From Lepidodermella squamata (Eukaryota > Gastrotricha): a DNA stretch of 64,000 nucleotides. The position numbers were made by a program, and so were the translations under genes. The notes under the pieces were generated by a model. It did not search any database, was not told where the DNA came from, and saw only the letters and a list, made by a program, of their open reading frames with translations. Shown here in pieces: positions 32,351-43,240 of the stretch (positions are counted from its first letter, which is position 1; every line of letters begins with the position of its first letter). The stretch covers positions 930,001 to 994,000 of the forward strand of contig JBLDXI010000074.1 in the NCBI GenBank assembly GCA_047495785.1. The letters run 5' to 3'.

Positions 32351-34406
32351 GGAAGTGGCTATATACACCCCCCAGTGGGTGTCAATAACTGACTATTTAC
32401 ACCCACTGGGTGTCAATAACTTGCTATTTGCACCCACCTGCTGGGTCGCATTAACTTGCTATTTACACCCACCAGTTTATAGCTAATCTTCAGCTATTTT
32501 CACAGGGTGGCTATGATTTTAAGCTGTCTTTTCAGAGAGACTGTTATCGTTTTTGGTTTTGTTTGTTATTGCGATAAATTTCGTCCATCTACAAAGAGTC
32601 CATGTGATACATGCCAGTAGCAAGAAGTGGTACCTGTTTCATATCTAACATTAGTTCAAAACTCCTCAATCATCGTCCGTCTTAACTTAGGTTACGATTT
32701 CTTCTCATTGATAATTCTTCATAAATTTACGAACAGCTCTATAGGCACCTGGTTTCCAATTATGCGAAATTATTTGTCGCATTACCATATCGTTAGCGTC
32801 GTTGAATGATGACTCGGATTTAGGCTTATTTAGTTTACTTCAGTTTTAAGGTGATGGGTGACAAGTAAAAGGTGGCGTTTTTCGCTTCGATTTGACGCAG
32901 TTTTTACGTCATCTTCAAACTAAAAAATAAACAACCCAAATCCGAGTTATTCAACGCCAATAACAATGCGCAAGCTCGCTAGCACGTCGGTATTTGTCGC
33001 TTCGGTATCGCGACATTTTTCACTCGCGAGTTTTTTCAGCTTCAGGAGGGCGTCAAGGCTTGGCCGTTGCATATATCGGCCCAACGTTTTGCAATTTTGA
33101 AGTTCAAAATCAGGTCTATTCACCATAAAAAGGGGAGTCCGATATGAAGTAGTACAGCCGGAGAAAAGCTTTGCCCAAAATTGGTGGGTTTGCGAGAGCA
33201 GAGTGCGCATTTTGTGCGCATTTTTTGAAAAGGTCCTGCTTAAACGCTAGCTTAAAGAAAACCGCTTCGAATTCATGTTTCAAGTTTCTAGCGTGAGTTT
33301 CCCATCTTTTACTTATGTTCTCTATGACTTCAAGTCTCACGTGATGCGCATCATGTGTAATTCTTCAACGAAAATTCTTATAATTCATCTATTTTTCTCT
33401 GATAAGGTTTCCGAAACTGCCCTAACCCTGGAATATAGATTTTGATTTACCGATTTTTTATCGAGAAGACGGCTGATCATCCCTAACGTCTGATCAATGA
33501 CCCCGCTAATACGTTTTGATCCCTTGCGAATTTTCGGCGGATAAAAGCGGATAAAAGCTGGTTAGCCGCGCAATATTGATAGTCTCGAAACCGCCACATT
33601 TAAAATGTGTTTTCTGCTCCAACAAACTTGTTCGCTTTGCCCATGAGCAATGTTATTTTCTTCGATTCACTGTCGTTAATGCAATGTAGGTTTTTGTTGA
33701 CTAATTTCACCGTGGCAGCAATTATAACATCGCGATAATTGGTGTAATAATGTCAAGAACTTAAATCGGAAATTCATGCAAATCTATGATACTTCTTATG
33801 CCAGTATATTCTAGCTGTTAGATGCTGCGATTCTCATTTTTTGTTGAAATTATGAATTTCGGCTATTGTCTACTTATGAAACTTTGATTTAATCGCATGT
33901 AATAAGAAACCGGCAATACGGGTTATTGCTTCCTCTCGATGTGTTACGTGTATATGATTTTTGACGTCAAGATAACGGAATCGCTAAGTAGTGAATGATG
34001 CTGGTCGCTGAGATAATTATTTGGAAAGCAGATTTGGAAAGCCAATTACTCACATACCTAATAGCTCAACTTTACTTGAAATGATATTATGAAAGCTGAA
34101 AATCACAGATTATGTTGGGCTCATAATGGTCCAAATACTAAGGCTATTTCCATTTCAACACCGCAACACAATTTCTCATGAACATTAATGCCTTATTACC
34201 TTCAAAACTTAAATTTTTACTGTTTTCTGAGCTAAAACTAAGGTAAAACCAGTGGGTGTAAATAGCAACTTAACGCGACCCAGCAGGTGGGTGCAAATAG
34301 CAAGGATTAGACACCCACTGGGTGTAAATAGCAAGTTATTGACACCCAGTGGGTGTAAATAGTCACTTATTGACACCCACTATGGGGGGTGTTGTTAGCC
34401 ACGACC
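32351..34406. mobile_element. Foldback-type transposon, 2.06 kb, with minisatellite termini and 9-bp target duplication
   Basis: The left end (GGAAGTGGCTA, then ACACCCCCCA) and the right end (GGTCGTGGCTA on the minus strand, then ACACCCCCCA) are inverted repeats of about 130-155 bp. Each arm is built from units of about 32 bp containing CACCCACTGGGTG and (T/C)TTGCTATTT, plus one CACCCACCTGCTGGGTCGC unit in both arms. ATAAATTAA flanks both sides exactly (32342-32350 and 34407-34415), a 9-bp target duplication of the Mutator type. The interior has no transposase. A minus-strand frame at 32947-33340 is open for 60-130 codons and could be a captured fragment. Confidence 0.87.
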
Positions 34407-34742
34407 ATAAATTAATTACTCGGCGAATTTCATATATTCAGATAAGAGACAATTTCCAAAATGGATAAACTGAATTTTTTTTTAAAACGTAGTGCCTATA
34501 TTTGAGAAAGAATTATGTGGTATATAATGGCCACAGGTGTGCTACACTTTTAATAGCCTCCGAATTAATTTGTAGACAGATTTTTATACAGAGCATTATA
34601 CAGAATATACATTTCACCAACAGTTAAGCTGCATTTTTATTTTTTTAGTAAAAAATCCTAGCTATTTCCTTGCCTGTATTGTTGCAATCATTATTATTCC
34701 TAATATTGCTCAAGGCTATAATATTTGATTATTTGTAGCCTG

Positions 34743-36280
34743 ATGGCTGTTGGCTGGTGTCGGCGAATCGGCTTCCTTAGTTTCGCCTTGCTTCTTATGC
34801 TATTATCAATTCGATTTTTACCATCGACATTACCTCGAGACATACCTTCATTGCTGAGGCCATGCGAGTCTCATAACGAAAACACGGGAATTATCTCGAA
34901 TTCTATGCCTGAAAAGTCCCCTCACGCCAATGAAACTGCTAAAAATCAGGGAAATATCGACATTTCCGATCTGAAAGCAGCTTTTCCCAAAGCTGTCATT
35001 AAAGTGAGGTAAGACAAATTAAAAATTCTAAGATTTTTTTTCTAAAATTGTTTCAGGACTTTGAATGTAACTGGTCGTTGCGAAGCGGTGAAAGGCCGTC
35101 GAATTTTGATTAATTACGCTTCCAATTGTTGCAAAAAATCTCAGCCGAAAAACTGTGATACAGCGATAGGAATTGGCGGTTTTGATGTCTGCATCATGTT
35201 CAACGAACAATCACTGGATGACGACTTTAAAGCTCGAAATTCAAAAACTTTCAATGTTTCAACCGGCGGCGGATACTGGCTATGGTAAATCACTAAATTC
35301 TGTAAATTTCCTAGAAAATCTGGAAATCAATCGTAAAAATAATTTAAATTTGTTAAATTATCAAATATGTCGAAATGGTTTCTAAATGAAAGGTCCGAAC
35401 TCACGAATCTCTGAGGGTATCCCTCACTTGCGTATCCAAACTAAAGGTTAGATTCAGGGTTAGGGTTAGGGTAAGAGTTGACAATTAGTTCTAGATTAGA
35501 TGCGCAAGTGAGGGAATTTTTAATTTTTTTTTTAATTTTTTGAAGCTTCATTAAAATCTGGAAATTTCAGAGTCAATGAAAGGATTTTTTGTGTTTTTTT
35601 TTATAGGAAACCCTACTTGATTTTCCGAATGCTCTACCTCATCAAAGAAGAAGATGTATTATTTTACGCCGACGCCGGTACTCATCTTATCGCTAACATC
35701 GACCAAGCCCACGTTTGCCTGCAGCATGAACTCAATCAGGACATTGTCGTATTTTCGGTAACTGTTTGTAATCCTTACCGAACTTTTCACAAAATTTTTC
35801 AATTTTTTCAAGGACGCACATCCCGAACGCCGTTTAACGAAGCCCGACGCGTTCGTGCTGATGGATGTCGATAGAAACAACCCGAAATTTGCTGATTCGA
35901 ATCAGTTGATCGCGGCCTATTTTCTAGCTAGAAAATCGCTCCAATCGCTGCGGTTCGTCGGCGAGTGGCTGACCTATGCTCAAGATTATCGAATAATTTC
36001 GAATGACAAGAGCGTTTTCGGCGAGCATCCGCCAGATTATCGCGGCCATCGCAATGATCAAAGCATATTGAGCCTGTTGAGCAAAAAATGGGGCATCGAA
36101 GCGTGGCCGGACCCGTCTCAATGGGTTTGATTAATTTTGTTCAATTATCGCGCATAATTTTCATGATTTTCAATTTGAAAATTACAGGGTGAGAGCGGCT
36201 TCAATTTGGCGAGGAGACAATTGGACAAGTTCAGGCTGATATCTCGAACTTTTTTCGCGCATACTCGCGATAAATCTTGA
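34743..36280 (+). CDS. Glycosyltransferase-like type II membrane protein, copy C (five exons)
   Basis: Exons 34743-35008, 35057-35284, 35607-35757, 35813-36124 and 36188-36280 give 349 aa. Residues about 10-28 form a signal anchor (FLSFALLLMLLSIRFLP). The lumenal domain has TGRCEAVKGRRILINYASNC, GGFDVCIMFNE, VLFYADAGTHLI (an acidic Asp-x-Asp-like site, D-A-G), and then FVLMDVDRNNPKFADSNQLI, FLARKS, EWLTYAQD, and HRNDQSILSLL. This order (Y-x-D-A-G, a Gln-containing strand, E-W-L, then H-R-x-D-Q-S) is that of a nucleotide-sugar transferase fold seen in nematode DUF273-like and bacterial surface-polysaccharide proteins; the substrate is unknown. AATAAA is at 36350-36355. Intron 2 carries a small inverted-repeat insertion. 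The downstream gene is a paralog with matching exon lengths. Confidence 0.8.
35420..35515. mobile_element. Small inverted-repeat insertion with telomere-like core in intron 2 of copy C
   Basis: TCCCTCACTTGCG at 35420-35432 is perfectly inverted as CGCAAGTGAGGGA at 35503-35515. Between them lies GGGTTAGGGTTAGGGTAA at 35457-35474, 2-3 copies of the TTAGGG unit. Copy D lacks any such insertion at the same intron. No clear target duplication was found. Confidence 0.6.
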
Positions 36281-36721
36281 TGAAAAATTGCTGTAATTTA
36301 GAGCTAGAAATCAAAACCTGTGCAAATGATCTATACCTGTGATGCTTTTAATAAAAGATTATGATATCTATTTTGCTAGCATTTTATCTTTACTTCCAAA
36401 CAATTCCAACTTTCAGAAATTAAACTGATTAGCAAAATTCGATTGGATATGAAATCGCTGGGTTTCAGTTGATGGAATATGGCTCTGGGGATTGGCAAGT
36501 AGTTTCAAAGTTTGCAATTTCCAAAAGCTCTGGTTTTCTAAAATGAAAAAGGAACGCTGCATTTTTTATAAGCAGTACAAAAACAAACAAAGCCCAGCTA
36601 AGTCTCAATTCAGGTGCATTTTTCAACAATGCAGGCACTCCAAAAAGTCTATTCATTCTCACCTTAAATGAATTTGCATAAGAACTGAAACTTTCTCAAA
36701 GCTTTGCGCTGCCAACTCTGA

Positions 36722-38057
36722 ATGAAAATGTTTATGCTAAAACCTACAAACCTTTTGGTTTGGAAGATTATTTTCGCTTCAATTTTTCTAATCCTGCTCT
36801 TGAACTATTTGAACTCATGTTCGAAATATGATCGCAGTCCTATTATTTCCGCGTCAGATTTGCGAACAGTTTTTCCAAACGCCGAGTTTCGTTTCAGGTG
36901 AGCTTCTGTTTTATTTTCGGAATTTTCAGAACATTAATGCAGTTTATTTTCGAAGAAAATCTGAAGTAACAGGCCGATGCGCTCCACTTGATAAACGGCG
37001 GATATTAATTAATTATGCGTCGAATTGCTGTCGAAAATCGCAGCCGCTCAACTGTGAAACAGGCTTGGAAAAAGGTGGCTTCGATGTTTGCATCATGCTG
37101 AATGAAAATTCACTCGATGAGGAATTTCGACTTCGGAACAAGGCGATTTTGAAAGAGCGACAAGGCGGTGGACTGTGGTTATGGTACTTATGCGCGATTG
37201 TTTTTTTCAGTTTAAATATTTCCATAATTATTTCAAATTTTTCTCTCCGTAATATCGACTTTTTGAAAATTTTCCAATATTATTATAATTTCTCACATTT
37301 CTTCAAGTTACATTACAATTTTATTCACAGGAAACCATATTTGATCCTGAAAACGCTTTATGCAATGGACGACGGCGATATTTTGTTTTATGCGGATTCT
37401 GGGACTCAATTTGTTGCAAATGTTGACGAGGCCCATGTTTGCCTGCTTCATCACCTCAACCAAGACTTTGCCGTATTTTTAGTATAGATTTTTTTATTTA
37501 TTATTTGCCAATCCCTTCTGACTATTCCAATTTCAAAAGTTTACAATATAAATTTCTTTGTCGAATTTATTGTCGAATTTTTTCAATTTTAGGATTCTCA
37601 CCCGGAAAGATATCTGACAAAAGCTGATGCTTTCGTTCTAATGGGCGCAAATTATTCCGACCCGAAATATCGCGACGAAAATCAAGCAATTGCCGCCTAT
37701 TTTCTGGCTCGAAAATCTTTTCAATCGATTCGCTTCGTATCCGAATGGTTGACTTACGCCCAGGACGAGCGAATTATGAGCAATAGCCGAAGTCAATTAG
37801 CCACAGAATCGCCAGATTTTTACGCCCATCGCAATGATCAAAGCATACTGAGCCTGTTGCGTAAAAAGTGGGACATTGAAGCGTGGCCTGACCCTTCGCA
37901 ATGGGTAATTATTCTTCGAATTTTATTGAAATCAATTTGTCTGAAATTGAATGCCCAATAGGGTGAGAAAGACGTTTATCTGAAGCAGCTTCGTCAAAGT
38001 GATCGGTTTCGACTTATTAAAGGGACGTATTTCAATCACACAAGGGATAAATCGTAG
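36722..38057 (+). CDS. Glycosyltransferase-like type II membrane protein, copy D (five exons)
   Basis: Exons 36722-36897, 36956-37183, 37331-37481, 37593-37904 and 37962-38057 give 320 aa. Exons 2, 3 and 4 are exactly as long as in copy C (228, 151 and 312 bases), with the same phases. A TGA lies directly before the chosen ATG, which fixes the start. The signal anchor is at about residues 12-30 (VWKIIFASIFLILLLNYL). Motifs follow copy C: TGRCAPLDKRRILINYASNC, GGFDVCIMLNE, ILFYADSGTQFVANVDEAH, FVLMGANYSDP, EWLTYAQDERI, HRNDQSILSLL, WPDPSQWGE, and the shared C-terminal HTRDKS. The stem is shorter than in copy C. AATAAA is at 38152-38157. The acceptor of exon 2 (CGAAG|A) is slightly unusual. Confidence 0.8.
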
Positions 38058-38371
38058 AGCTTGAACCAGTTTGGATTGATAGTTTCGATCGGCACCTGAG
38101 CCTCTAGTCTTCTATATTCACTTCAGACTTTGGTTTACACTATTTTTCCATAATAAATCAAGATCAGTGGAAGATCTTTTAAATTTTGATTTTGATGAAA
38201 TACCGCCCAAATGTCTCCAGTTCAAGAGATTGTGGTTATCATGAAGCTGGTGACTGAACGTTAAAAACAAAAAACAAATGGAAACAGGGACATGAATGAT
38301 TTATTTCATAGCATATCGCTTCAACTTCAAGCATCGTAATAGTTGGAAAAAAACAAAGTAACGAATCCGGA

Positions 38372-38941
38372 TTAAGAAACAACAACGAGAGCACCACCGG
38401 TTTTGCGAACAATCCTGTACTTCGGACGCAGACAGACAGTTGCTTTGTGCCAGTGAGAGTAGCAGCACGAGTGGCCCGTCGGCTGGCAGTCGTGGTGGTG
38501 CAGGCAGCGGCGAGCGTTGCGGAAAGCCAACGGAACCGAGTGAGTCCTCTCGCCTTCGCCATCCACCTCAGCATCGGCCTCAGCTGCGTCATTGCCTTCT
38601 TCGCCCTCCTCGCCTTCTCCAGCCTCGCCAGCCATCGGCTTGCCCAACGGACGGCCGTTGCTGCACATAGGGCCGTCGATTTTGTCGTCGTAGCGCGGAC
38701 CGCCCAGCTTCTTGTCACGCTTCACCTCTTCGAGGATTTCGCGCCACAGGCGTTCGTCATTCGCGACCGGATCGACGATTTTGCCAGGTCGGTGGGTTGT
38801 AGTGCTCGAAGTTGTAGTCCAGTCGTGGCGATCGTCGTTGTCCCCGTCACCGAAATCGCCTTCCTCAGCTTCATCGGCCGTAATGCTGTAGGCCGTGCGG
38901 AGGGCGATTCCGAAAAGACTCAACAAAATGAAGAATTTCAT
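38372..38941 (-). CDS. Secreted six-cysteine proprotein, family copy 1
   Basis: A single-exon frame on the minus strand gives 189 aa. Residues 1-18 form a signal peptide (FFILLSLFGIALRTAYS). A Thr/Ser-rich and acidic region follows, then DGPMCSNGRPLGKPM, then an acidic Glu/Gly/Ala linker, then the C-terminal cluster CLHHHDCQPTGHSCC and a last Cys. The cluster spacing is C-x5-C-x6-CC-x9-C, identical to the paralogs at 39.4 and 59.2 kb. The cluster resembles the second half of a WAP domain, but the full WAP pattern is absent. An RR just before the cluster could be a processing site. Complementary AATAAA is at 38300-38305. Unlike the paralogs it has no intron. Confidence 0.72.
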   Translation of the reverse strand: MKFFILLSLFGIALRTAYSITADEAEEGDFGDGDNDDRHDWTTTSSTTTHRPGKIVDPVANDERLWREILEEVKRDKKLGGPRYDDKIDGPMCSNGRPLGKPMAGEAGEGEEGEEGNDAAEADAEVDGEGERTHSVPLAFRNARRCLHHHDCQPTGHSCCYSHWHKATVCLRPKYRIVRKTGGALVVVS

Positions 38942-39412
38942 TATAAAATGTTATTAGATTAAATTGTGTACGTTTGAATGATGATCAACATCGCAAATTC
39001 ACCGGTATTTAAGATGCCATAACACAAATGTTAGACCAAAGCCACCTGTGTGATAGACGGCGCACGATTTGCTGATATTTGTGTTTGATTTTCTTTAGAA
39101 GTGTGTTTCTCAGCTGGTGCTATTATTTCATTGCACTATTTCCCCAATCTTTACCCAACTAAATCGGCTCAGCTCTAAAACGATGTCCTTAGCAAAAAAA
39201 ATCGGCGCTATTGTTTGAGGTTTTTTAGAACCCACTATTTTTAGAATCGAAACTTCGCTCTGACGGTTCGGGAAGTTGCAACTTCACCGATATTTGAAAC
39301 GTTTGGGGGTTTAGAAGGAATAAAATCGTAGTTCGAAAAAACTCTGCAATGCTCGAGTTTACTGCTGTTGGGAATGATGATACAGAATAGAATTGTTTTA
39401 ACAGATCAACGA

Positions 39413-40062
39413 ATGTTCAACTCAATAAATGATACTGCGAGATCGATTTTGTTGTTTTGGTTCATCGTCACATCTCTTGCGGAACAGAATTTCGGCGAGA
39501 CTATCATAATCGAAGGCGAAACTTACGATGGTGGCGATGACTTTAAAGAAACAGAATCGGAAGATGGCAGTGAAACGCGATGGTTTTTCAGTCTCATGGG
39601 AGTAATTTTAGGTCAGACATCATATTCTCAAGTTGTGTTCAAATTTTCCTTTTTTCATTCTCTCAATCAGGACCTTTGTACAAATCGCTAAATACTGGAT
39701 TCGACAGGGTAAGCTACCGAGAGTTGGTCGGCGGCCCAATTTGCGAAAAAGGAACTCCTTACAAGCTGCTCAACAATGGGAAAATTGATCCAGCCACAAA
39801 GAATTCTCTGGCTGATTATGAGCATGAGTTCGAACAAGAAGGTGACGTCGATGATGATGCGGCTGATGACGACGTGCATAGCTTTGAGCGCAGAGCTACA
39901 TCAGTTGTAGCCTTACCACAGTGTAGGCGGAATCGTGACTGTTTGCTGCCGTATCGCGTCTGCTGTCCTCGCGTCAATGCAACAGGCTTCGAATGTCGAC
40001 AACCAAGAATCACCATAACTCGAACTCGCTTCGGTACATTAGTAAACCTTGCTCAAACCTGA
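39413..40062 (+). CDS. Secreted six-cysteine proprotein, family copy 2 (two exons)
   Basis: Exons 39413-39611 and 39671-40062 give 196 aa. The start at 39413 follows an acceptor-like TTTTAACAG and leaves a normal signal peptide (SILLFWFIVTSLA); an in-frame ATG at 39374 would add 13 residues. An acidic segment and DGSETRWFFSLMG precede the intron (phase 1). Then comes YRELVGGPICEKG, a second acidic stretch, a dibasic site (FERRAT), and the cluster CRRNRDCLLPYRVCC with a final Cys, spaced C-x5-C-x6-CC-x9-C. The ending TRTRFGTLVNLAQT matches the 59-kb copy. The most likely mature product is the short Cys-rich C-terminal part; the function is unknown. AATAAA is at 40128-40133. Confidence 0.75.
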
Positions 40063-40623
40063 TCATCGCAATCTCTAGTATTTTGTTGTGCCCCAACTTT
40101 TTTTGAAAGTTATGCTTTGATCAACCAAATAAATTCTGACATTAACGCTGTTTGATACCTATGTTTATGGTAAATCACTCGAGTTTTGGCGGCTTTTTTA
40201 TTGAACCTTTTCAGCTGATCCATACAGGCTATTGCGATCTTGGAACTTGGAAATACAAGAGCCGGCGAAATATTCACTTTATGGATGGGGTTATGGTTCA
40301 CTGATCAAGTGAATTCCGGTACGCATTACAATGGCATAATCATGGCAGCGTTTGAATTCGGCTTTGAGTTGAGGTTATGAAGGCCTCTGATAAAGAGGAT
40401 AACTTGATCACCGTTATATTATTTCATTCATTTTCAAGCGGAAAAAACCGACCCGCCATTTTTTAATAAAATTCGATCAGGCTAATATAGGCACTGAAGC
40501 CTTATTCCGATTGACTTTGAATTTTAATTTTCGTACCCGATGATTCATAGTAGCCTTTCTCAGCTTCAATCGTGAATTATCCTGAAGATCGTAAAAATTA
40601 GGACTCTCCTTTTAGTCAGGCTA

Positions 40624-41428
40624 GTTTAGTTCAACAGTTTAGTTCATAGACATAATATCAGTATAGACTGAATACTCACGAGAAAAGGGCGCCAGATGGT
40701 CAGCTAATTCACCAGAGGCTTGGAGGCCAAGTAAACAAAATATTCGATTCATTTTTTGTTGGTTCCGATCACAGTTTGAAAATTTTCCACCTCTAATTCA
40801 ATCGAAATTGAAGCAGTTCTTCAGTGATCCGTGTAGACCAGATCGAGCTCTACAATTCGATACTTGGAGCGATCTTGGATGAATTTTTATCGATTTTCTG
40901 GACATTTTCGAAAATCGAACGTGTATTCATCTATTATAAAAACCTGGACTTGGTGGAGGATTCAATTCAGAAACTTTCTTGACAGCACGTGCGCCGCATG
41001 CACATGTTGTGGTTGGAGTATCGAATTGTAGAGCTCGATCTAGTCTACACGGATCACTGAAGAACTGCTACAATTTCGATTGATTTAGAGGTGTAAATAT
41101 ATTTTTATTGCATCAGCGAATTTCAATTTATTCAATTTGAGTGGTTCATATTGCTCCTAAAATTTTGGAAAATAACCAGCGTGTTTATTGTGATGTCACC
41201 TATTTGGAACCAACAACACAAATTGGAAATTTTTTAAAACGTGATCGGAACCAACAAAAAAAGAATCGAATATTTTGTTTACTTGGCCTCCAAGCCTCTG
41301 ATGAATCAGCTGACCATCTGGCGCCAATGGCGTACACCCTTTTTCACGCGAGTGGGCGATCTCTACTGAATTATATCTATGGTCTATACTGATATTATGT
41401 CTATGGTTTAGTTCAACAGTTTAGTTCA
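40624..41428. mobile_element. Imperfect foldback element with unequal arms
   Basis: The core spans about 40647-41405. The left arm (about 40647-40866) is matched in reverse by the right arm (about 41019-41405): ATAGACATAATATCAGTATA near both ends, then GCGCCAGATGGTCAGCT, then GGAGGCCAAGTAAACAAAAT, then CAGTGATCCGTGTAGAC and GAGCTCTACAATTCGATAC. The right arm has about 140 extra bases. A 23-bp direct repeat flanks the core (40624-40646 and 41406-41428); it is itself made of GTTTAGTTCA units, so its status as a target duplication is uncertain. No ORF of transposase type is present. Confidence 0.78.
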
Positions 41429-41548
41429 ACAGGCACGACTCCATCTGTCGCTTCAGTACACCTGTGACCACGAGGCCAGGCGAAATTAGAACACAAGAAT
41501 CAAAGGCAACTCATTTCGTTTCCTGTTTGCAGTTACAAATTCAACAAA

Positions 41549-42331
41549 ATGTTGTTGAGTGTTTTTGCGTCGCGTTGTGTTGCGATTTTTGCGCTGTTCA
41601 CCGCAGCATCGGCCAGTAATTGGAACACAACTGAAGAAGATGACGGCGATCGACTGGTGAACGCCATTTTCGCAGTTCTATCGATCGGCCAGATGGCTTA
41701 CGACCTGATAGCTGGAGCTGGTGGTAAAGTTTCGAATGAAGCTAGGAAGTGCACGAGCACGGTTTTAGCAGCGCCTTACACGATAACCGAAGAAAAAGGC
41801 AAGAAAGTCTGCCCTCCACGTCAGCCCTCATCAATGTGCCGAACCTCGCCGAGCAAAAAATTCTTCACTTACAACTTTCAAATGTGCACGTACAACAACA
41901 ACGGCGATGTGAATCGAAACACGATGCAGGTTAAGGCTGAGCAGGGTAAAAAGGAAGATTTCTACCTGGCCCAGGACAACTTGGAGACGAAGAAAGGCAC
42001 CCTCCAGCGCATTGTTTGGGAATTCACGGGCCTTCATTGCGTTAACTATTTATCGGTGAGTTGCGGCGAACAGGTTCTGGGAACAGCTGGAGCTCGCGCC
42101 GTTAATTTCGTCATCGGCGCTAAAGAGCTGCGCGGACTGTATAGCAAAGGCAAGCTCTCCGGTATCACGACCTGCGGCCCGAATAAAGCTGGGATTCAGG
42201 CTGGCGGTAAAGTTTCGATGACGATCAAAGATCAGGCGTTCTTGAGGTGCAAAGAAGACGAAAAGGAGTGCATCAAACGTTATGTTTCCATCTCGACCTC
42301 GTGGTCTGGCTGCAACAACGGCAGGCAGTAA
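41549..42331 (+). CDS. Secreted cysteine-containing protein, unknown family
   Basis: A single open frame of 260 aa starts at an ATG that follows an acceptor-like TTTGCAG. A signal peptide is evident (VAIFALFTAASAS, about residues 10-23). The mature region has about ten cysteines spread singly (KCTSTV, KVCPPR, MCRTSP, MCTYNN, HCVNYL, VSCGEQ, TTCGPN, RCKEDEKEC, WSGCNN), alternating with short hydrophobic strands, so a disulfide-bonded beta-rich fold is plausible. Repeated basic segments (GKKED, ETKKGT) occur. I do not recognise the family. AATAAA is at 42390-42395. A decayed secreted-protein gene follows at 42.98 kb, but I could not show it to be a paralog. Confidence 0.7.
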   Translation: MLLSVFASRCVAIFALFTAASASNWNTTEEDDGDRLVNAIFAVLSIGQMAYDLIAGAGGKVSNEARKCTSTVLAAPYTITEEKGKKVCPPRQPSSMCRTSPSKKFFTYNFQMCTYNNNGDVNRNTMQVKAEQGKKEDFYLAQDNLETKKGTLQRIVWEFTGLHCVNYLSVSCGEQVLGTAGARAVNFVIGAKELRGLYSKGKLSGITTCGPNKAGIQAGGKVSMTIKDQAFLRCKEDEKECIKRYVSISTSWSGCNNGRQ

Positions 42332-42975
42332 AATTACATTTTTTGAGAAAATTCGTTTCTGTACCGCGTTTGACAAGCATTATGATTGAAATAAAATGAA
42401 ATTTCGCTTGGGCTCATTTGTTTCTTCAATTTGAAGGTAATCCGGAAGAATCTTTAGCCGTGAGTTTAGTTTTGCTCACACCTTAACCATTGCATTAATT
42501 CCTAGCTTAGCGCTGAAGTTCCTGAAGTTCCCTCTTGGGTTCAACGAGCTTTGGGAAATCGTAAGGAAGCGCAGCTGAGTGGAGATGACCAAATCGAGTG
42601 CGGAGAATCCAGATGTAAATGAATTACGAGTGCTATATCAATAAATATCGCATGGGCACATCTACCAACAGTATATTTTTCAAGCGAATGCTATATTTGT
42701 ATGATATAACATGAGTAGGAATCTATATTTGAGTGAAGCACGAAATATAGATCGAGTAAAACGAATGAAACGAGTGAAATCGAGGCGGAACGAGTCGGTA
42801 GGCGAGTGGAGACGAGATTTCACGAGGTGAATGAGTTTTACGAGATCTATACAAGTGCTTCACGAAAATATAGGTTTCTACGAATGTTGTATCGTAAAAT
42901 ATTACACGGTGTCTATATTTTTCGCAACGCAAAATAATAAATAATAAAAAATCCAACTTAAAATTTCATTGAAAA
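42332..42975. other. Intergenic region with an imperfect palindrome
   Basis: A palindrome of about 47-base arms lies at 42715-42762 and 42835-42881, built around AGTGAAGCACGAAATATAGAT and its complement. The spacer is rich in ACGAG/ACGAA words (AACGAATGAAACGAGTGAAA). It may be a short decayed MITE. The rest is the 3' side of the preceding gene. Confidence 0.5.
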
Positions 42976-43240
42976 ATGGCTTTCTATTCATTCTCGCTCA
43001 TTTTTCTCATTTGTTCGAATTTCGTCTCGTTTTGAAATCGGCAAAGCGATTGGCAAAGCTGCCGCAATTGAAGCCGAATGGTTCGATAAACCATCAACCC
43101 TGAAACCTGGTTCCTTCGAAATCAACGTTCGCGAAAACCATGCGCCTTTACAATCCGAAGAAACTGGTTCGATTTGAACGACACGTTTGGTGGCGATGAA
43201 AGGTCGACAGCAGTCCGTCGGAATTTCATCTCTGGTTGTT
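42976..43240 (+). pseudogene. Decayed gene for a small secreted protein
   Basis: An ATG at 42976 opens a signal-peptide-like frame (MAFYSFSLIFLICSNFVSF) that meets a stop at 43033. The next frame over continues at once with EIGKAIGKAAAIEAEWFDKP and about 25 further residues, ending near 43177. A third frame then reads NDTFGGDERSTAVRRN. Two shifts within 200 bases point to a broken gene, though an unseen short intron could explain one of them. The source family is unknown. Confidence 0.4.

Noticed and set aside
32376-32480. CRISPR-like array (regularly repeated CACCCACTGGGTG units)
   Set aside because: The units are a minisatellite in the arm of an inverted-repeat transposon in a eukaryotic genome; spacers are not unique.
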